A stretch of DNA of 64,000 nucleotides from Haloquadratum walsbyi J07HQW1 (GTDB lineage Archaea > Halobacteriota > Halobacteria > Halobacteriales > Haloferacaceae), in contig KE356560.1 in NCBI GenBank assembly GCA_000415965.1, positions 1,870,596 through 1,934,595 on the forward strand. The letters run 5' to 3'. Numbering within the stretch: position 1 is the stretch's first letter; every line of letters starts with the position of its first letter. A model generated the notes under the pieces. It did not search any database, was not told the origin of the DNA, and worked only from the letters and a program-made list of their open reading frames with translations. Below are positions 36,652 through 44,827 of this stretch, in pieces. A program made the position numbers and the translations under genes.

Positions 36652-37179
36652 ATGTATATTATCTTTCAATTAGCATTCTCATATGTGCCCTCCAATCAAT
36701 CATTTCCGGTCAAACGTGGCACCGTATGCATCACCGATGATGCTATCCAGATCAATGAGTCACTCAGCGGGTATATTCAGTCTCTCTACACAGAGTATTG
36801 GAAGAGTGATAGGTGGTGGCAGAAATGTATCTTTGCCGGGTACGTACTTGCGTTTCCGCTTGGAGCGGTGGGGATTATCGGGGCAATTCGAGATGCGAAT
36901 ACTCCGCTTATTGGCGCCGTCATCGGGATTGTTATTCTTCTGTGGGGACTGGACTACGCCCGAGGATTCAGATCGCCTGATAGATTACCCCTTGATGCGA
37001 TTGATTCTGTCTCTTTCACTCGTGGAATCAAAGGATTGACGCGTCCTCGGATCATCATCACCTACATCGACGACAATTCTACCGCTAAACGGCGTATTAA
37101 TCTTCTGTCTCTTTGCACAACTCGTGGTGAGACGGCGTACCAACAAGCACAGGCGGCATTTGCAGAACGGGGGTTCTGA
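36652..37179 (+). CDS. Membrane protein of unknown function
   Basis: Up to 175 residues. The start is uncertain because the first 20 residues (MYIIFQLAFSYVPSNQSF) may be leader DNA; the conserved-looking part begins VKRGTVCITDDAIQINESLS. Two membrane helices (CIFAGYVLAFPLGAVGIIGA and PLIGAVIGIVILLWGLDY) split a cytoplasmic N-terminal part from a C-terminal soluble part (LPLDAIDSVSFTRGIKGL, RPRIIITYIDDN) with a PH-like beta pattern. I recognise no named family. It stands alone. Confidence 0.65.
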   Translation: MYIIFQLAFSYVPSNQSFPVKRGTVCITDDAIQINESLSGYIQSLYTEYWKSDRWWQKCIFAGYVLAFPLGAVGIIGAIRDANTPLIGAVIGIVILLWGLDYARGFRSPDRLPLDAIDSVSFTRGIKGLTRPRIIITYIDDNSTAKRRINLLSLCTTRGETAYQQAQAAFAERGF

Positions 37180-37571
37180 GTGTCTCCTCTCATCGGTGAG
37201 TGCCTGAACTATCAATACTCAACACCAGTTCGTCAATGTTGAGTGCAACAGGAGAAGTTCAAATGAACGCCTCTGTGTATGACTGGTAACTAATGAAATC
37301 ATACAAACGAGTGCAGAGTCTGTTTTTCACACATAAACTGGCTGTATATCCAATACCTATTAATTCTCTCTATTATATGTATACGATGTTAGCTGCACTC
37401 TCGTTCCCTTCGCTCGCTTTTGATTAGATCCTCCGTTTCCAAATTGGGAATCTACTAACAGTGACTGTGAGATAGGAATAAATAAGAACTCACTCCGCGT
37501 GGATAGTGTATAATTGATTATCAAGAGACTCCTAGCCTCACTCAGGTCGGGGATGCGACACAGATCTACAT
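37180..37571. other. Intergenic region
   Basis: AT-rich DNA upstream of the nuclease gene with no repeat or frame worth calling. Confidence 0.45.
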
Positions 37572-38288
37572 ATGACACAATTAAACGCAATCGTTGATTC
37601 ACGAGAACCGGGTCGTGTCGTTGAGCTCTTGAGGCGACATGATGATGTCTCATCGGTTGAAAAAGACCAACTTACTGTGGGAGATATTGTGTTGGGACCG
37701 GGTGATGTACACGTCGATACTGGTAATTTCGGTTCCGATGTCGGTGTTAATGTTGATCTGGTAGCAATCGAGAGAAAGTCGCCGGCTGATTTTGTGCGGT
37801 CAATTCAAGATCGGCGATTGGAGGATCAGATTGACCGAATGTATGAGTGGTTCGGCGCCACAAACTCGTATATTATCGTAGAGGGAAGCGTAAACGATCT
37901 GATAGCCGAGCCATCGGGGATCCCGGACAACGGTATCTATGGGTATATCGGGTCGCTCGCGGCGCGCTGGCAGATGGTGCCGTTGTTCGCGGGGTATCCA
38001 ACAATGGAGATTGAGTTATTAACCCGTGTCGCACGCAAGCATTTTGAGGAAACGAACCGCGTTGTTCGATCACCTGACTCCACCCCAAAGCGCAAGAATG
38101 ATGCCTACTATCTCCGCATGTTGATGGAATTGGATGGAATTGGAAGAAAAACAGCGAATAATATTGCAGATGAACTCGGGAACCCAGAGGATCTGATTCA
38201 CGCAGATACAGAACGGCTACAGGAAATCGATGGGATTGGAAAAAAGCGGGCGGAGTGTATTCGGACGCAGATCTGGAATGGAGAATGA
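37572..38288 (+). CDS. ERCC4-domain nuclease with helix-hairpin-helix domain (XPF/Mus81 type, no helicase)
   Basis: A 238-residue protein. Residues 1-140 are an ERCC4 nuclease domain: IVDSREPGRVVELL, TVGDIVLGPGDVHV, and the catalytic IERKSPADFVRSIQDRRLED (the E-R-K-x3-D signature). Residues 175-238 contain two helix-hairpin-helix motifs, LMELDGIGRKTANNIADELG and LQEIDGIGKKRAECI. Archaeal Hef/XPF proteins use this pair to cut branched DNA at forks and flaps. Here the large SF2 helicase of Hef is missing and the protein has the compact length of XPF-short proteins. It could act in repair or derive from a virus or plasmid. A DUF1289 mini-gene follows 120 bases later. Confidence 0.92.
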   Translation: MTQLNAIVDSREPGRVVELLRRHDDVSSVEKDQLTVGDIVLGPGDVHVDTGNFGSDVGVNVDLVAIERKSPADFVRSIQDRRLEDQIDRMYEWFGATNSYIIVEGSVNDLIAEPSGIPDNGIYGYIGSLAARWQMVPLFAGYPTMEIELLTRVARKHFEETNRVVRSPDSTPKRKNDAYYLRMLMELDGIGRKTANNIADELGNPEDLIHADTERLQEIDGIGKKRAECIRTQIWNGE

Positions 38289-38410
38289 GACGCGGTAAGT
38301 ATCATGCTAACCGTGTTTTCTATTATCGGGGGCAAGAGCCTGAAGAAACAAGCCGCGCAAACGGTGAGTACGACAGAAGATATCACCAAAGGAAAACATA
38401 AAGAAGAATA

Positions 38411-38590
38411 ATGGGAGAAATAAATACTCCATGCATCGGGGTGTGTAACATTGATAACTCAAAGAATGCATGCGCTAATTGCGGTCGGACATTGGATCAA
38501 ATTACAATCTGGGCGGAGATGACCCCATCTGAGCGCCAGAGGGTCATAGAGCAGTTAGAAGAAATGAACTATCCAAACCCAGATGCGTGA
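38411..38590 (+). CDS. DUF1289-family Cys-rich mini-protein
   Basis: A 59-residue gene (ATG 38411 to TGA 38590). The product reads INTPCIGVCNIDNSKNACAN followed by CGRTLDQITIWAEMTPSERQ. The pattern P-C-I-G-V-C-x-I-D, then C-x2-C-G-R-T-L, then W-x-x-M-x-x-x-E-R matches DUF1289, a family I know mainly from proteobacteria. The four Cys could bind zinc or an iron-sulfur cluster. Function unknown. It follows the ERCC4 nuclease on the same strand. The match is by motif memory only. Confidence 0.75.
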   Translation: MGEINTPCIGVCNIDNSKNACANCGRTLDQITIWAEMTPSERQRVIEQLEEMNYPNPDA

Positions 38591-38689
38591 GGGACAACTA
38601 GACTACGACTCTCTCACCGTCGAAGAACAGGAGGTTCAGTTATAGGTGATATAGACCCAATCCCACGGCCTTTAGCCCGTCACGCCGTT

Positions 38690-39155
38690 GGGGGGTTCCG
38701 AACAGTGCTGTTGCAACATGATATCCCTGTAAGTGCCGGCGCACTGGCTCTGACCCCAGTGTCGCCGCATGTCCGACAGGTGGCGGTTCGAGTGTAAGTG
38801 TGAGTGTCCGCTCACGCTGGAAACAGGATTTGTGTGGGAATCACATGACAAGCGACGGATAATCATCAACGTAAGTAACTCTGAGTCTGGTGAACGACCG
38901 ACCACCGCTCCTATAGCACAACTCACACGGGAACGTGTTTTCAGCTGAGGAGAGGAATCCTTGGGGCGGGGGTTTGGGTTTGGCACTCCTAATCAACAGA
39001 GGCTGTCCCTTGCCCGGATCCGCCTGCAGACCGATTCGCACAGTGTGTGAGCTTGGCAGTCTGTGACCCTACACCTACACCTGACACTCTCAACTCAACT
39101 CAGCGATGCGGTGCCGTGGGAGTCCTCCGCGTTCACCCCGAGGAGGATGTCAACA
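38690..39155 (+). mobile_element. Remnant of an IS605/IS1341-type element
   Basis: Homologous to the remnant at 18243-18902: both share GCACTGG..TGACCCCAGTG, a GGCGGTTCGAGTGT stretch, CGCTCACGCTGGAAACA-like DNA, and the terminal GCGGTGCCGTGGGA plus TCCTCCGCG/CGAGGAGGA hairpin ending GATGTCAA. No frame is intact. It lies 100 bases after the DUF1289 gene. Confidence 0.6.
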
Positions 39156-39516
39156 AGAGGATCTAAAGACGATTTAATTTATCTCCGTGCTCAAGCGACG
39201 AACCGCGTCGACGGTGAGCGAGCAGAGCGGGAGAATTCACGACTGAAAGAGTGGCTTTTATTCCGTTGGAGAAATCCGATGTTGTGGATAGAGCACACGT
39301 CATAGAAACAGGAAACCCCACCCTCAAGAAACCCCGCGCAAGCGGGTGAGTAGGGCGGGGTAGTTCGCTATGGCTGATCTGGCGTCTGCCATGTTATGAT
39401 CCAGACAAGATCTCTCAGAATTCATACCCAACTGAGAAAACAGAAACAGAGAGAATTCTCGTAGCCGCAACGATTAATTCAAGAAGACAACAGGAGAAAA
39501 AAGCAAGAGCGGTCAG
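39156..39516. other. Intergenic region with a solo hairpin
   Basis: Between the element remnant and the HTR-type kinase. Besides the hairpin at 39305-39366, a short basic frame (ERAERENSRLKEWLLFRWRN) is seen, probably a transposase scrap. Confidence 0.4.
39305..39366. repeat. Solo IS200/IS605-type hairpin
   Basis: GAAACAGGAAACCCCACCCT and GAGTAGGGCGGGGTAGTTCG match the right end of the element at 3392 (GGAAACAGGAAGCCCCGCCC ... GGGGTAGTTC). The loop holds CCCCGCGCAAGCGGG, itself a small stem. It lies next to an unrelated element remnant. Confidence 0.65.
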
Positions 39517-40971
39517 CTACGCCGTTGCTCTCTGTCTCGGATACAGCTCAACATTACTGAATACAAATCTAGCACCACCGTTAGCACTGTCCTCGACTGT
39601 GACCGTCCAACCGTGGGCGTCAGCAATCCGATGAACAATTGCGAGTCCGAATCCAGTGCCGTTGTCGTCGGTCGTCACGCTTGGCTCAAAGACACGGTCA
39701 TAATTGTCGATCGGAATCCCCGGACCGTCGTCTTCTATGTAGAATCCTTCTGCTTCTTCTTGTTCTTCTCTGTCGTCTAACTCCGTGAGTACGCCGACGG
39801 TGACAGTCACATCTGGACCGGCGTGGGTATCGGCGTTTGCAATAATATTTTCGAATAGCCGGCGCATCCGACCAGCCTCCCCCTCCACTGCAGCCTCAGA
39901 TTCAATTTGGAGCGTCATGTCTGTTGTGACGGTCCTGCCTGCCTCCTCAGCAAGTGTCGAGAGGCTCAGACAGTCTCGGTGCGTCACTGACTTGCCCGTC
40001 TGTGCGAGCGTGACCAGTTCAGTGATCATCTGCTCCATCCGGTCATGTGCAGCCGTTACTTTCTCAAAATACGCCGCTTCATTGGTTTCCTCGGCGAGTT
40101 TTGTCGCGGTTTTCGCCATATCAAGCGGCGATCGGAGGTCATGTGAAATGATTGAGACGAACTCCTCAAGCCGCTCGTTTTGTCTCCTCAGCTCGCGTCG
40201 TTGCTGTTTTTGTTCCGAGACATCCTGCAAAATCCCGACCGAGCCGCGGAAATCATCCTCAAACGGCAGCGCAGCCATGTGATCCTGGCACGGAATGACC
40301 TCGCCGTCGTTGGTGTAGATATCGACCGAGAATTGCTTACTGTCCGGACCGGTACTTGAAACGATTTGTGCGAGCATCTCGTCAGCCTGTTCAACACCTT
40401 CGTCGGATTTCATCAACCCTGGTGAGGCACCGATAATTTCTTCACGATCGTATCCGGTGAGTTCAACGAATGCGTCGTTTACATACTCGAAGTTCGCTCT
40501 CTCGTTGACCACATAAATCGGGTATCCAAGTGCCTGCAACACCGTCGAGTATCGTTCTGATTCGCGTTCTGTGCGGTATTCATTTGTGGCGTGTTCGATA
40601 CGATTTGCAAGCCGTTGATACTGGTCCGGACCACCCTTTTGAAAATATCCCGTGACGCCGACATTGAGAGCCTTACTCGCAATCTCCTCGCTCCCTTTGC
40701 CTGTGTACAGCACAAACGGGAGACGTGGCTGGCGCTCGTTGACCGTCTCAAAGAGCTCAAGACCATCCATTTTCGGCATATCGTAATCGCTCACAACACA
40801 GTCGAAGTTCCTATCAAGTTCGTCGAGCCCTGCCTGCGGGGTATCTGCGGTAACGACCGTCGCGGCAGGCAATTCTCGCTCAAGATATGTTTGTGAGAGG
40901 TCTAGAAACGAACTGTCGTCATCAATGTGCAGCACTCGTATCGGCTGCTGAATCTGTTTTCTTGGAGACAT
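39517..40971 (-). CDS. HTR-type hybrid sensor: receiver-PAS-histidine kinase
   Basis: A 484-residue soluble protein. Residues 12-125 are a receiver domain (RVLHIDDDSSF, phospho-acceptor Asp62 in VVSDYDMPKMDG, Lys in YTGKGSEEIASKAL). Residues 140-255 are a PAS domain (YPIYVVNERANFEYVNDAFV, GSVGILQDVSEQ). The kinase part has a His277 box (FVSIISHDLRSPLDMAKTAT) and an ATPase with NIIANADTHAG, EDDGPGIP and GTGFGLAIVHRIAD. There is no membrane helix, so it senses a cytoplasmic signal. The partner is unknown. An Asp/Glu-rich insert (LDDREEQEEAEGF) sits in the ATPase. Single gene. Confidence 0.92.
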   Translation of the reverse strand: MSPRKQIQQPIRVLHIDDDSSFLDLSQTYLERELPAATVVTADTPQAGLDELDRNFDCVVSDYDMPKMDGLELFETVNERQPRLPFVLYTGKGSEEIASKALNVGVTGYFQKGGPDQYQRLANRIEHATNEYRTERESERYSTVLQALGYPIYVVNERANFEYVNDAFVELTGYDREEIIGASPGLMKSDEGVEQADEMLAQIVSSTGPDSKQFSVDIYTNDGEVIPCQDHMAALPFEDDFRGSVGILQDVSEQKQQRRELRRQNERLEEFVSIISHDLRSPLDMAKTATKLAEETNEAAYFEKVTAAHDRMEQMITELVTLAQTGKSVTHRDCLSLSTLAEEAGRTVTTDMTLQIESEAAVEGEAGRMRRLFENIIANADTHAGPDVTVTVGVLTELDDREEQEEAEGFYIEDDGPGIPIDNYDRVFEPSVTTDDNGTGFGLAIVHRIADAHGWTVTVEDSANGGARFVFSNVELYPRQRATA

Positions 40972-41048
40972 AGATATACTACCAGATAAGTGTCTTAGTT
41001 AGGGACTACTCGGGCAAAACGATACCGACTGTGGATTAATTTCCCATT

Positions 41049-41542
41049 TTGATTACATTGAGAAATCACCTCGAACGCCTGAGGTCGGCTTGTTACTATC
41101 TGGTTGTCCCTATTGTATCGCGACCGAAGTCCCCATCAAGTGTCCTGAGACTCACAGACTATCTGAGATCTGTCGTGACTACCTTCTGTGACTATATATT
41201 AATAATAATTGAAATTATCTTATTTGTCGTCGGTCTGTAAATGTTCGTCATCACTATTGTGATGTTTACCCTCGCACTGACGCTCGTCACTACTCCCCTC
41301 AACTGGATACCCGGCATCGACTACGATGTGACACGGACGAGTGGGACCGTCGACGTTGGATCAGTGACAATTGATATCGGGTCAATCGCCGGTGCCAGTA
41401 TTCACACGCTCCCGGAAGCCTACTCGCTTCGGGACTGGGCGTCATCTGTTGTCTGATCGGTCTGCACGCCCTCAACCTGATTGGGTGGATACTGAAAACG
41501 CTGACAGAGCGACTGCTTGCAATCGGGGGTTCCTCAGAATAA
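41049..41542 (+). pseudogene. Broken sensor-domain membrane protein
   Basis: One frame runs from 41049, meets an in-frame TAA at 41238, continues as MFVITIVMFTLALTLVTTPL to 41456, and its natural continuation (LIGLHALNLIGWILKTLTER) is in another frame ending at 41542. Joined, the order of a hydrophobic pair, a polar loop with DYDVTRTSGTVDVGSVTIDI and HTLPEA, and a final helix pair resembles the extracytoplasmic Sensor domain (PF13796-like) of haloarchaeal kinases. One stop and one frameshift show that it is inactive. The kinase part is absent. Confidence 0.45.
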
Positions 41543-41827
41543 CATCTTCCGGCGAGTGAATCCGTTCTGCCAGGGATGAACCCAAGACACGGAGAGACTC
41601 GTCAGTTGACCGTCGTGGTGAATCATATTGTATGGTTTGGATTGTACAGACGGTCACGGCGACTGCCCCGGAGTCACATCAGACTCCCGGGTGGGTTCAC
41701 CAGGACAATCGACTTACGATATTTCGAGGGTCTCTGCAAAGGCTCGCGTGCCGAGATTCTTTGCGGGAGGGTTGTCTATCCCGAGGTGAATACGCTGCCG
41801 GATGGTGTGATCGAACTGTGTCCGTGT

Positions 41828-42088
41828 TCACTCTTCAGTTTGAACCATTCTGTCCCACTGTGGAACCCAAGAGATGTTATCACAGACGACCGTCAGGAGG
41901 TAAACAAACAGTATCACACTAAGGCCTAAGCTAGCGAGATATATGCGATTAATCTCTCCGGAGGGACCAAACACTCCGACATATTGAAAAATTGCAGTTG
42001 TTATCAGGATAGTTGCTACAGACTCCACATAGTCTCGATGTGAATGGGAGGGCAATCTCATACCATCATCGGACTGTCGAAAAATCAT
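41828..42088 (-). CDS. Small two-helix membrane protein
   Basis: An 86-residue frame; a start at the second Met (MRLPSHSHRDYVESV) is likely since it removes a doubtful nine-residue tail. Two hydrophobic helices (VATILITTAIFQYVGVF and IYLASLGLSVILFVYLLTVV) are joined by a short polar loop GPSGEINR, ending with an acidic tail. No family recognised. It lies in a poorly coding stretch between a broken sensor gene and an MFS gene. Confidence 0.5.
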   Translation of the reverse strand: MIFRQSDDGMRLPSHSHRDYVESVATILITTAIFQYVGVFGPSGEINRIYLASLGLSVILFVYLLTVVCDNISWVPQWDRMVQTEE

Positions 42089-42347
42089 AAATCCCCCTGC
42101 TCACTGTCACAATACGCAATCAGCCGGGGGGAGTTCCCTCAGTAACTGAGGGCAAGGCGGTTTTAATCCCAGCTGATTCAACATGAGAGTTTCATCAAAC
42201 ACACTGAGACTGAAAGAGAAGATGACTGGAGCGTCCAAAGCACCAGTGAGCGCGAGCACAGTCGTGCTAACAACTTCTGCTTTCGGTGCTGTGATCCCAA
42301 CCCAGCGCTGCAGTGCTGTGATTTCTCCGTGTTTATGTAGGGAGAAT

Positions 42348-43583
42348 TCAGTATTCTACAGAACCGACAGGTCGGAGAGTAAACACAGAGAGTCCAGCCA
42401 GCCCCATTAGGATAGCACCAAACAGAAACGATACTGACCAACCGACTCTCGTAATAAGAACGCTTGCAACGGAACCGGCGAACAGACTCCCCCAGAGTTT
42501 TGCCGTATAGAGGGTCGCGTAGTTCTCTGATGAGTACCTACGTCCGTAGTATTCACCAATCAGTGTCGGAAAAATAGCAAACACCGGACTCCTGAAGAAC
42601 CCAGCCACTGCGATACACACAATAAAAATCGGAGCGATACCATTCGCGCCACTGACGACAGCGCCAGCAATTCCAATTGCACTGAGTAATAAAGAACTCC
42701 CGACTGTCCGGACTGACCCAAGTCGGTCCGAAAGCCCTCCGACGATGAGAACGCCAGAACCATCTGCGACAGCAATAATCGATGCGGCAGCCGTTGCGAT
42801 GCCGGTCGATAACTCCATTGCATCGCTAAATGCAATGAGTTTCCCAATGAGCATGAGACCAACACCATTGACAATCACAAAGGCACCATAGAGGATCCAG
42901 AACTGCCAAGTCTGAATCACATCGGTCCACGTATACTCCTTTGTGTTCGTGCTCGTGTTCGCCACTGAATCTGTTTGTTCGGTCGCTTTGCTCTCAGTAT
43001 TATCACGCTGGGGATCACGCAGAACAATGGCGGCAAGCAAACAGCTAACTGCAGCGAGGGCTGCAAAAAAGAGCAATGTTCGCTGGAAGGTTCCAAGAAT
43101 ACTCCCGCGTGTGAGTGGGATGAGCCCAAAGCTCAAAACCGCGTACGACATCGTGATAATCCCGGTTGCAAGACCGCGATACTCATCAAACCATTTCACG
43201 GGTGTATTCACTGCAACCGTGTATATCGCCCCAGCACCGCCGCCACCTGCAATGACCGCAAGACCGGCGGTGACCGGTGATGAAGCAACTGAGAGTCCAC
43301 CGTACCCGCCTGTCATAAGAATTGCTCCAGCGAGTGTCGGAATTCGGGGACCATACCGATCTCGGATCCATCCTGCAGGGAACTGGACAACCGTCTGGAC
43401 TGCAATCACGAGCGTAAATAGCGTCCCCAGTGTTGCCTCTGTCGTGCCGAGTTGTGTCCCGAGTGGTCCGCGGATGGATGACCAAACAAACTGGAAGGTG
43501 CCTGCCATTCCCATGGCTAAGCCACCACCGACGATGAGCCACCACCGGGAAAACGAAAGCGAACGCCGCTTTTCAGCCATCAT
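42348..43583 (-). CDS. MFS transporter, OFA (oxalate/formate antiporter)-like
   Basis: A 411-residue protein with twelve membrane helices. The N-terminal WLIVGGGLAMGMAGTFQFVW, the A-motif-like AGWIRDRYGPRIPTLAGAIL after helix two, and YTVAVNTPVKWFDEYRGLAT match the oxalate/formate antiporter branch. The second-half motif is GGLSDRLGSVRTVG. A central loop rich in Thr/Asn/Ser (ESKATEQTDSVANTSTNTKE) separates the halves. The substrate is a small carboxylate by family only. No carboxylate metabolism gene adjoins. Confidence 0.88.
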   Translation of the reverse strand: MMAEKRRSLSFSRWWLIVGGGLAMGMAGTFQFVWSSIRGPLGTQLGTTEATLGTLFTLVIAVQTVVQFPAGWIRDRYGPRIPTLAGAILMTGGYGGLSVASSPVTAGLAVIAGGGGAGAIYTVAVNTPVKWFDEYRGLATGIITMSYAVLSFGLIPLTRGSILGTFQRTLLFFAALAAVSCLLAAIVLRDPQRDNTESKATEQTDSVANTSTNTKEYTWTDVIQTWQFWILYGAFVIVNGVGLMLIGKLIAFSDAMELSTGIATAAASIIAVADGSGVLIVGGLSDRLGSVRTVGSSLLLSAIGIAGAVVSGANGIAPIFIVCIAVAGFFRSPVFAIFPTLIGEYYGRRYSSENYATLYTAKLWGSLFAGSVASVLITRVGWSVSFLFGAILMGLAGLSVFTLRPVGSVEY

Positions 43584-44051
43584 CTTGAGTCATGAACGTA
43601 TAATTATTTCCTGTTGACATGAATTCACTCGTACGACTGAGGTTGGTGCCGGTGGCGGTGTCGGTTAACCAACGCTGGTTTCTCAACCTCAGTTCGTGAT
43701 CTGATAGTTTTGATCTGTGTAACTGTGCCCATTATATCTCGCTATTTACAGGAGTAGACCGTATGGTGCGACTGAGCAGACGCAGACGCAGACGCAGACG
43801 CAGACAGACATGGTATTACCTCAGACATAGAAAACTCAAATGTTGGTCATACTTCTGGTGTAACTCCATGGATAACGTATATCAATGTTCTTGCTGACGG
43901 AAAATGTGAATTTGGATTTCTATTTTGACTCAGTTTTCCCATCTCGCTCGTATGCACGTTCAAGCGGATTATCTCGCACGGCATCTCATATATATCCAAA
44001 TCAAATCCAATCACCCCGATTGTGTGTTTCGAGTTTATTGAATTTAATATC
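43584..44051. other. Intergenic region with a hexanucleotide tract
   Basis: Upstream region of the MFS gene. Its only clear structure is the (GCAGAC)n tract. No frame is convincing. Confidence 0.5.
43776..43805. repeat. (GCAGAC)n hexanucleotide tandem repeat
   Basis: Five perfect GCAGAC units. Non-coding; about 190 bases upstream of the OFA-like MFS gene start. Confidence 0.9.
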
Positions 44052-44360
44052 TCAATACATACCGATCGCGAGTATAACTTCAGGAGCAAACAAACTCATC
44101 ACAGGAAGAGACAAAAAGAGGAATATCGCTCCGAGACGGAGCACACCAGCACTCTGTTGTTGATCGTCTGGGAGTGACTCCGCGATACCAACAACAGTGA
44201 CCCCACTCAGCATGACGATACTCCCTCCACTGATCGACTTTCCTGTGATCCATGCATATAGTATGATCGAAGACAAAATCGCCGAACCACCAAAGTGAAC
44301 GACCGCCATTGTATATCCAGATGGTCCGCGAAATATTGTCTTGATAATCAAAGAGAGCAC
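44052..44360 (-). CDS. Small membrane protein, paralogue of the one at 2382
   Basis: A 102-residue protein with three to four hydrophobic helices. The polar loop AESLPDDQQQSAGVLRLG matches AELLPPDQRRSAGILRIL of the protein at 2382-2669, and the flanking helices align as well (GVTVVGIAES/GFAGVAELL before it, FLFLSLPVMSLFAPEVIL/SVIIVFLGLLATNPELII after it). The N-terminal 15 residues (MLSLIIKTIFRGPSG) take the place of the partner's LFREPDGRG. Function unknown. Two copies in one window suggest a haloarchaeal family worth naming. Confidence 0.7.
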   Translation of the reverse strand: MLSLIIKTIFRGPSGYTMAVVHFGGSAILSSIILYAWITGKSISGGSIVMLSGVTVVGIAESLPDDQQQSAGVLRLGAIFLFLSLPVMSLFAPEVILAIGMY

Positions 44361-44827
44361 AACAGACGATTCTGATTCGACAACGAAATAAAACCACCAC
44401 AGTGTATGGTGTCTGAAATTCTCGAATCACTGGAAGTATGAGCATATACCCGTGTGATGAAAATCAGTTCTCCCCTGATTACTTGCCTCGTCTTTTCGAC
44501 TCGCCGGTCGCTGAAGAGGACCGAGCCTGTGAAGATCAAAACACACGTCTAGTGCCGATATCATCAAGTATCCATGGCTGAGGTCCAGGGTTTTATTTTA
44601 CAGTCTAAAGCTTGTGCGAGTCCTGAGTTGGTATGGAAAAATCTCGGATCGGGTCTTTGGGACTCACTCTGCCTGCGATTATTTCACTCTCTGTCTCGCG
44701 AAGACGCAAACCGTCGGAAGCTACGCCATTCATAACGTGATCGTGATTCACTCTGGCATCCAGAGAAACACGACAACAGCTCGAATCTGCGCCCTATCGC
44801 TGTGAGATTAACACAGTACACAGTGTA
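44361..44827. other. Intergenic region
   Basis: A 35-codon frame from ATG 44632 (MEKSRIGSLGLTLPAII...) has a hydrophobic centre but is too short to support. Nothing else seen. Confidence 0.35.

Noticed and set aside
42121-42180. Possible further IS-type hairpin (GGGGGGAGTTCCCTCAG...CTGAGGGCAAGG)
   Set aside because: The palindrome CCCTCAGTAACTGAGGG is real but lacks the CCCC..CCCTC/GAGTAGGG layout of the other copies; it is more likely a simple inverted repeat.
44632-44739. 35-codon frame with a hydrophobic centre
   Set aside because: Too short and without partner, paralogue or clear promoter; cannot be told from chance.
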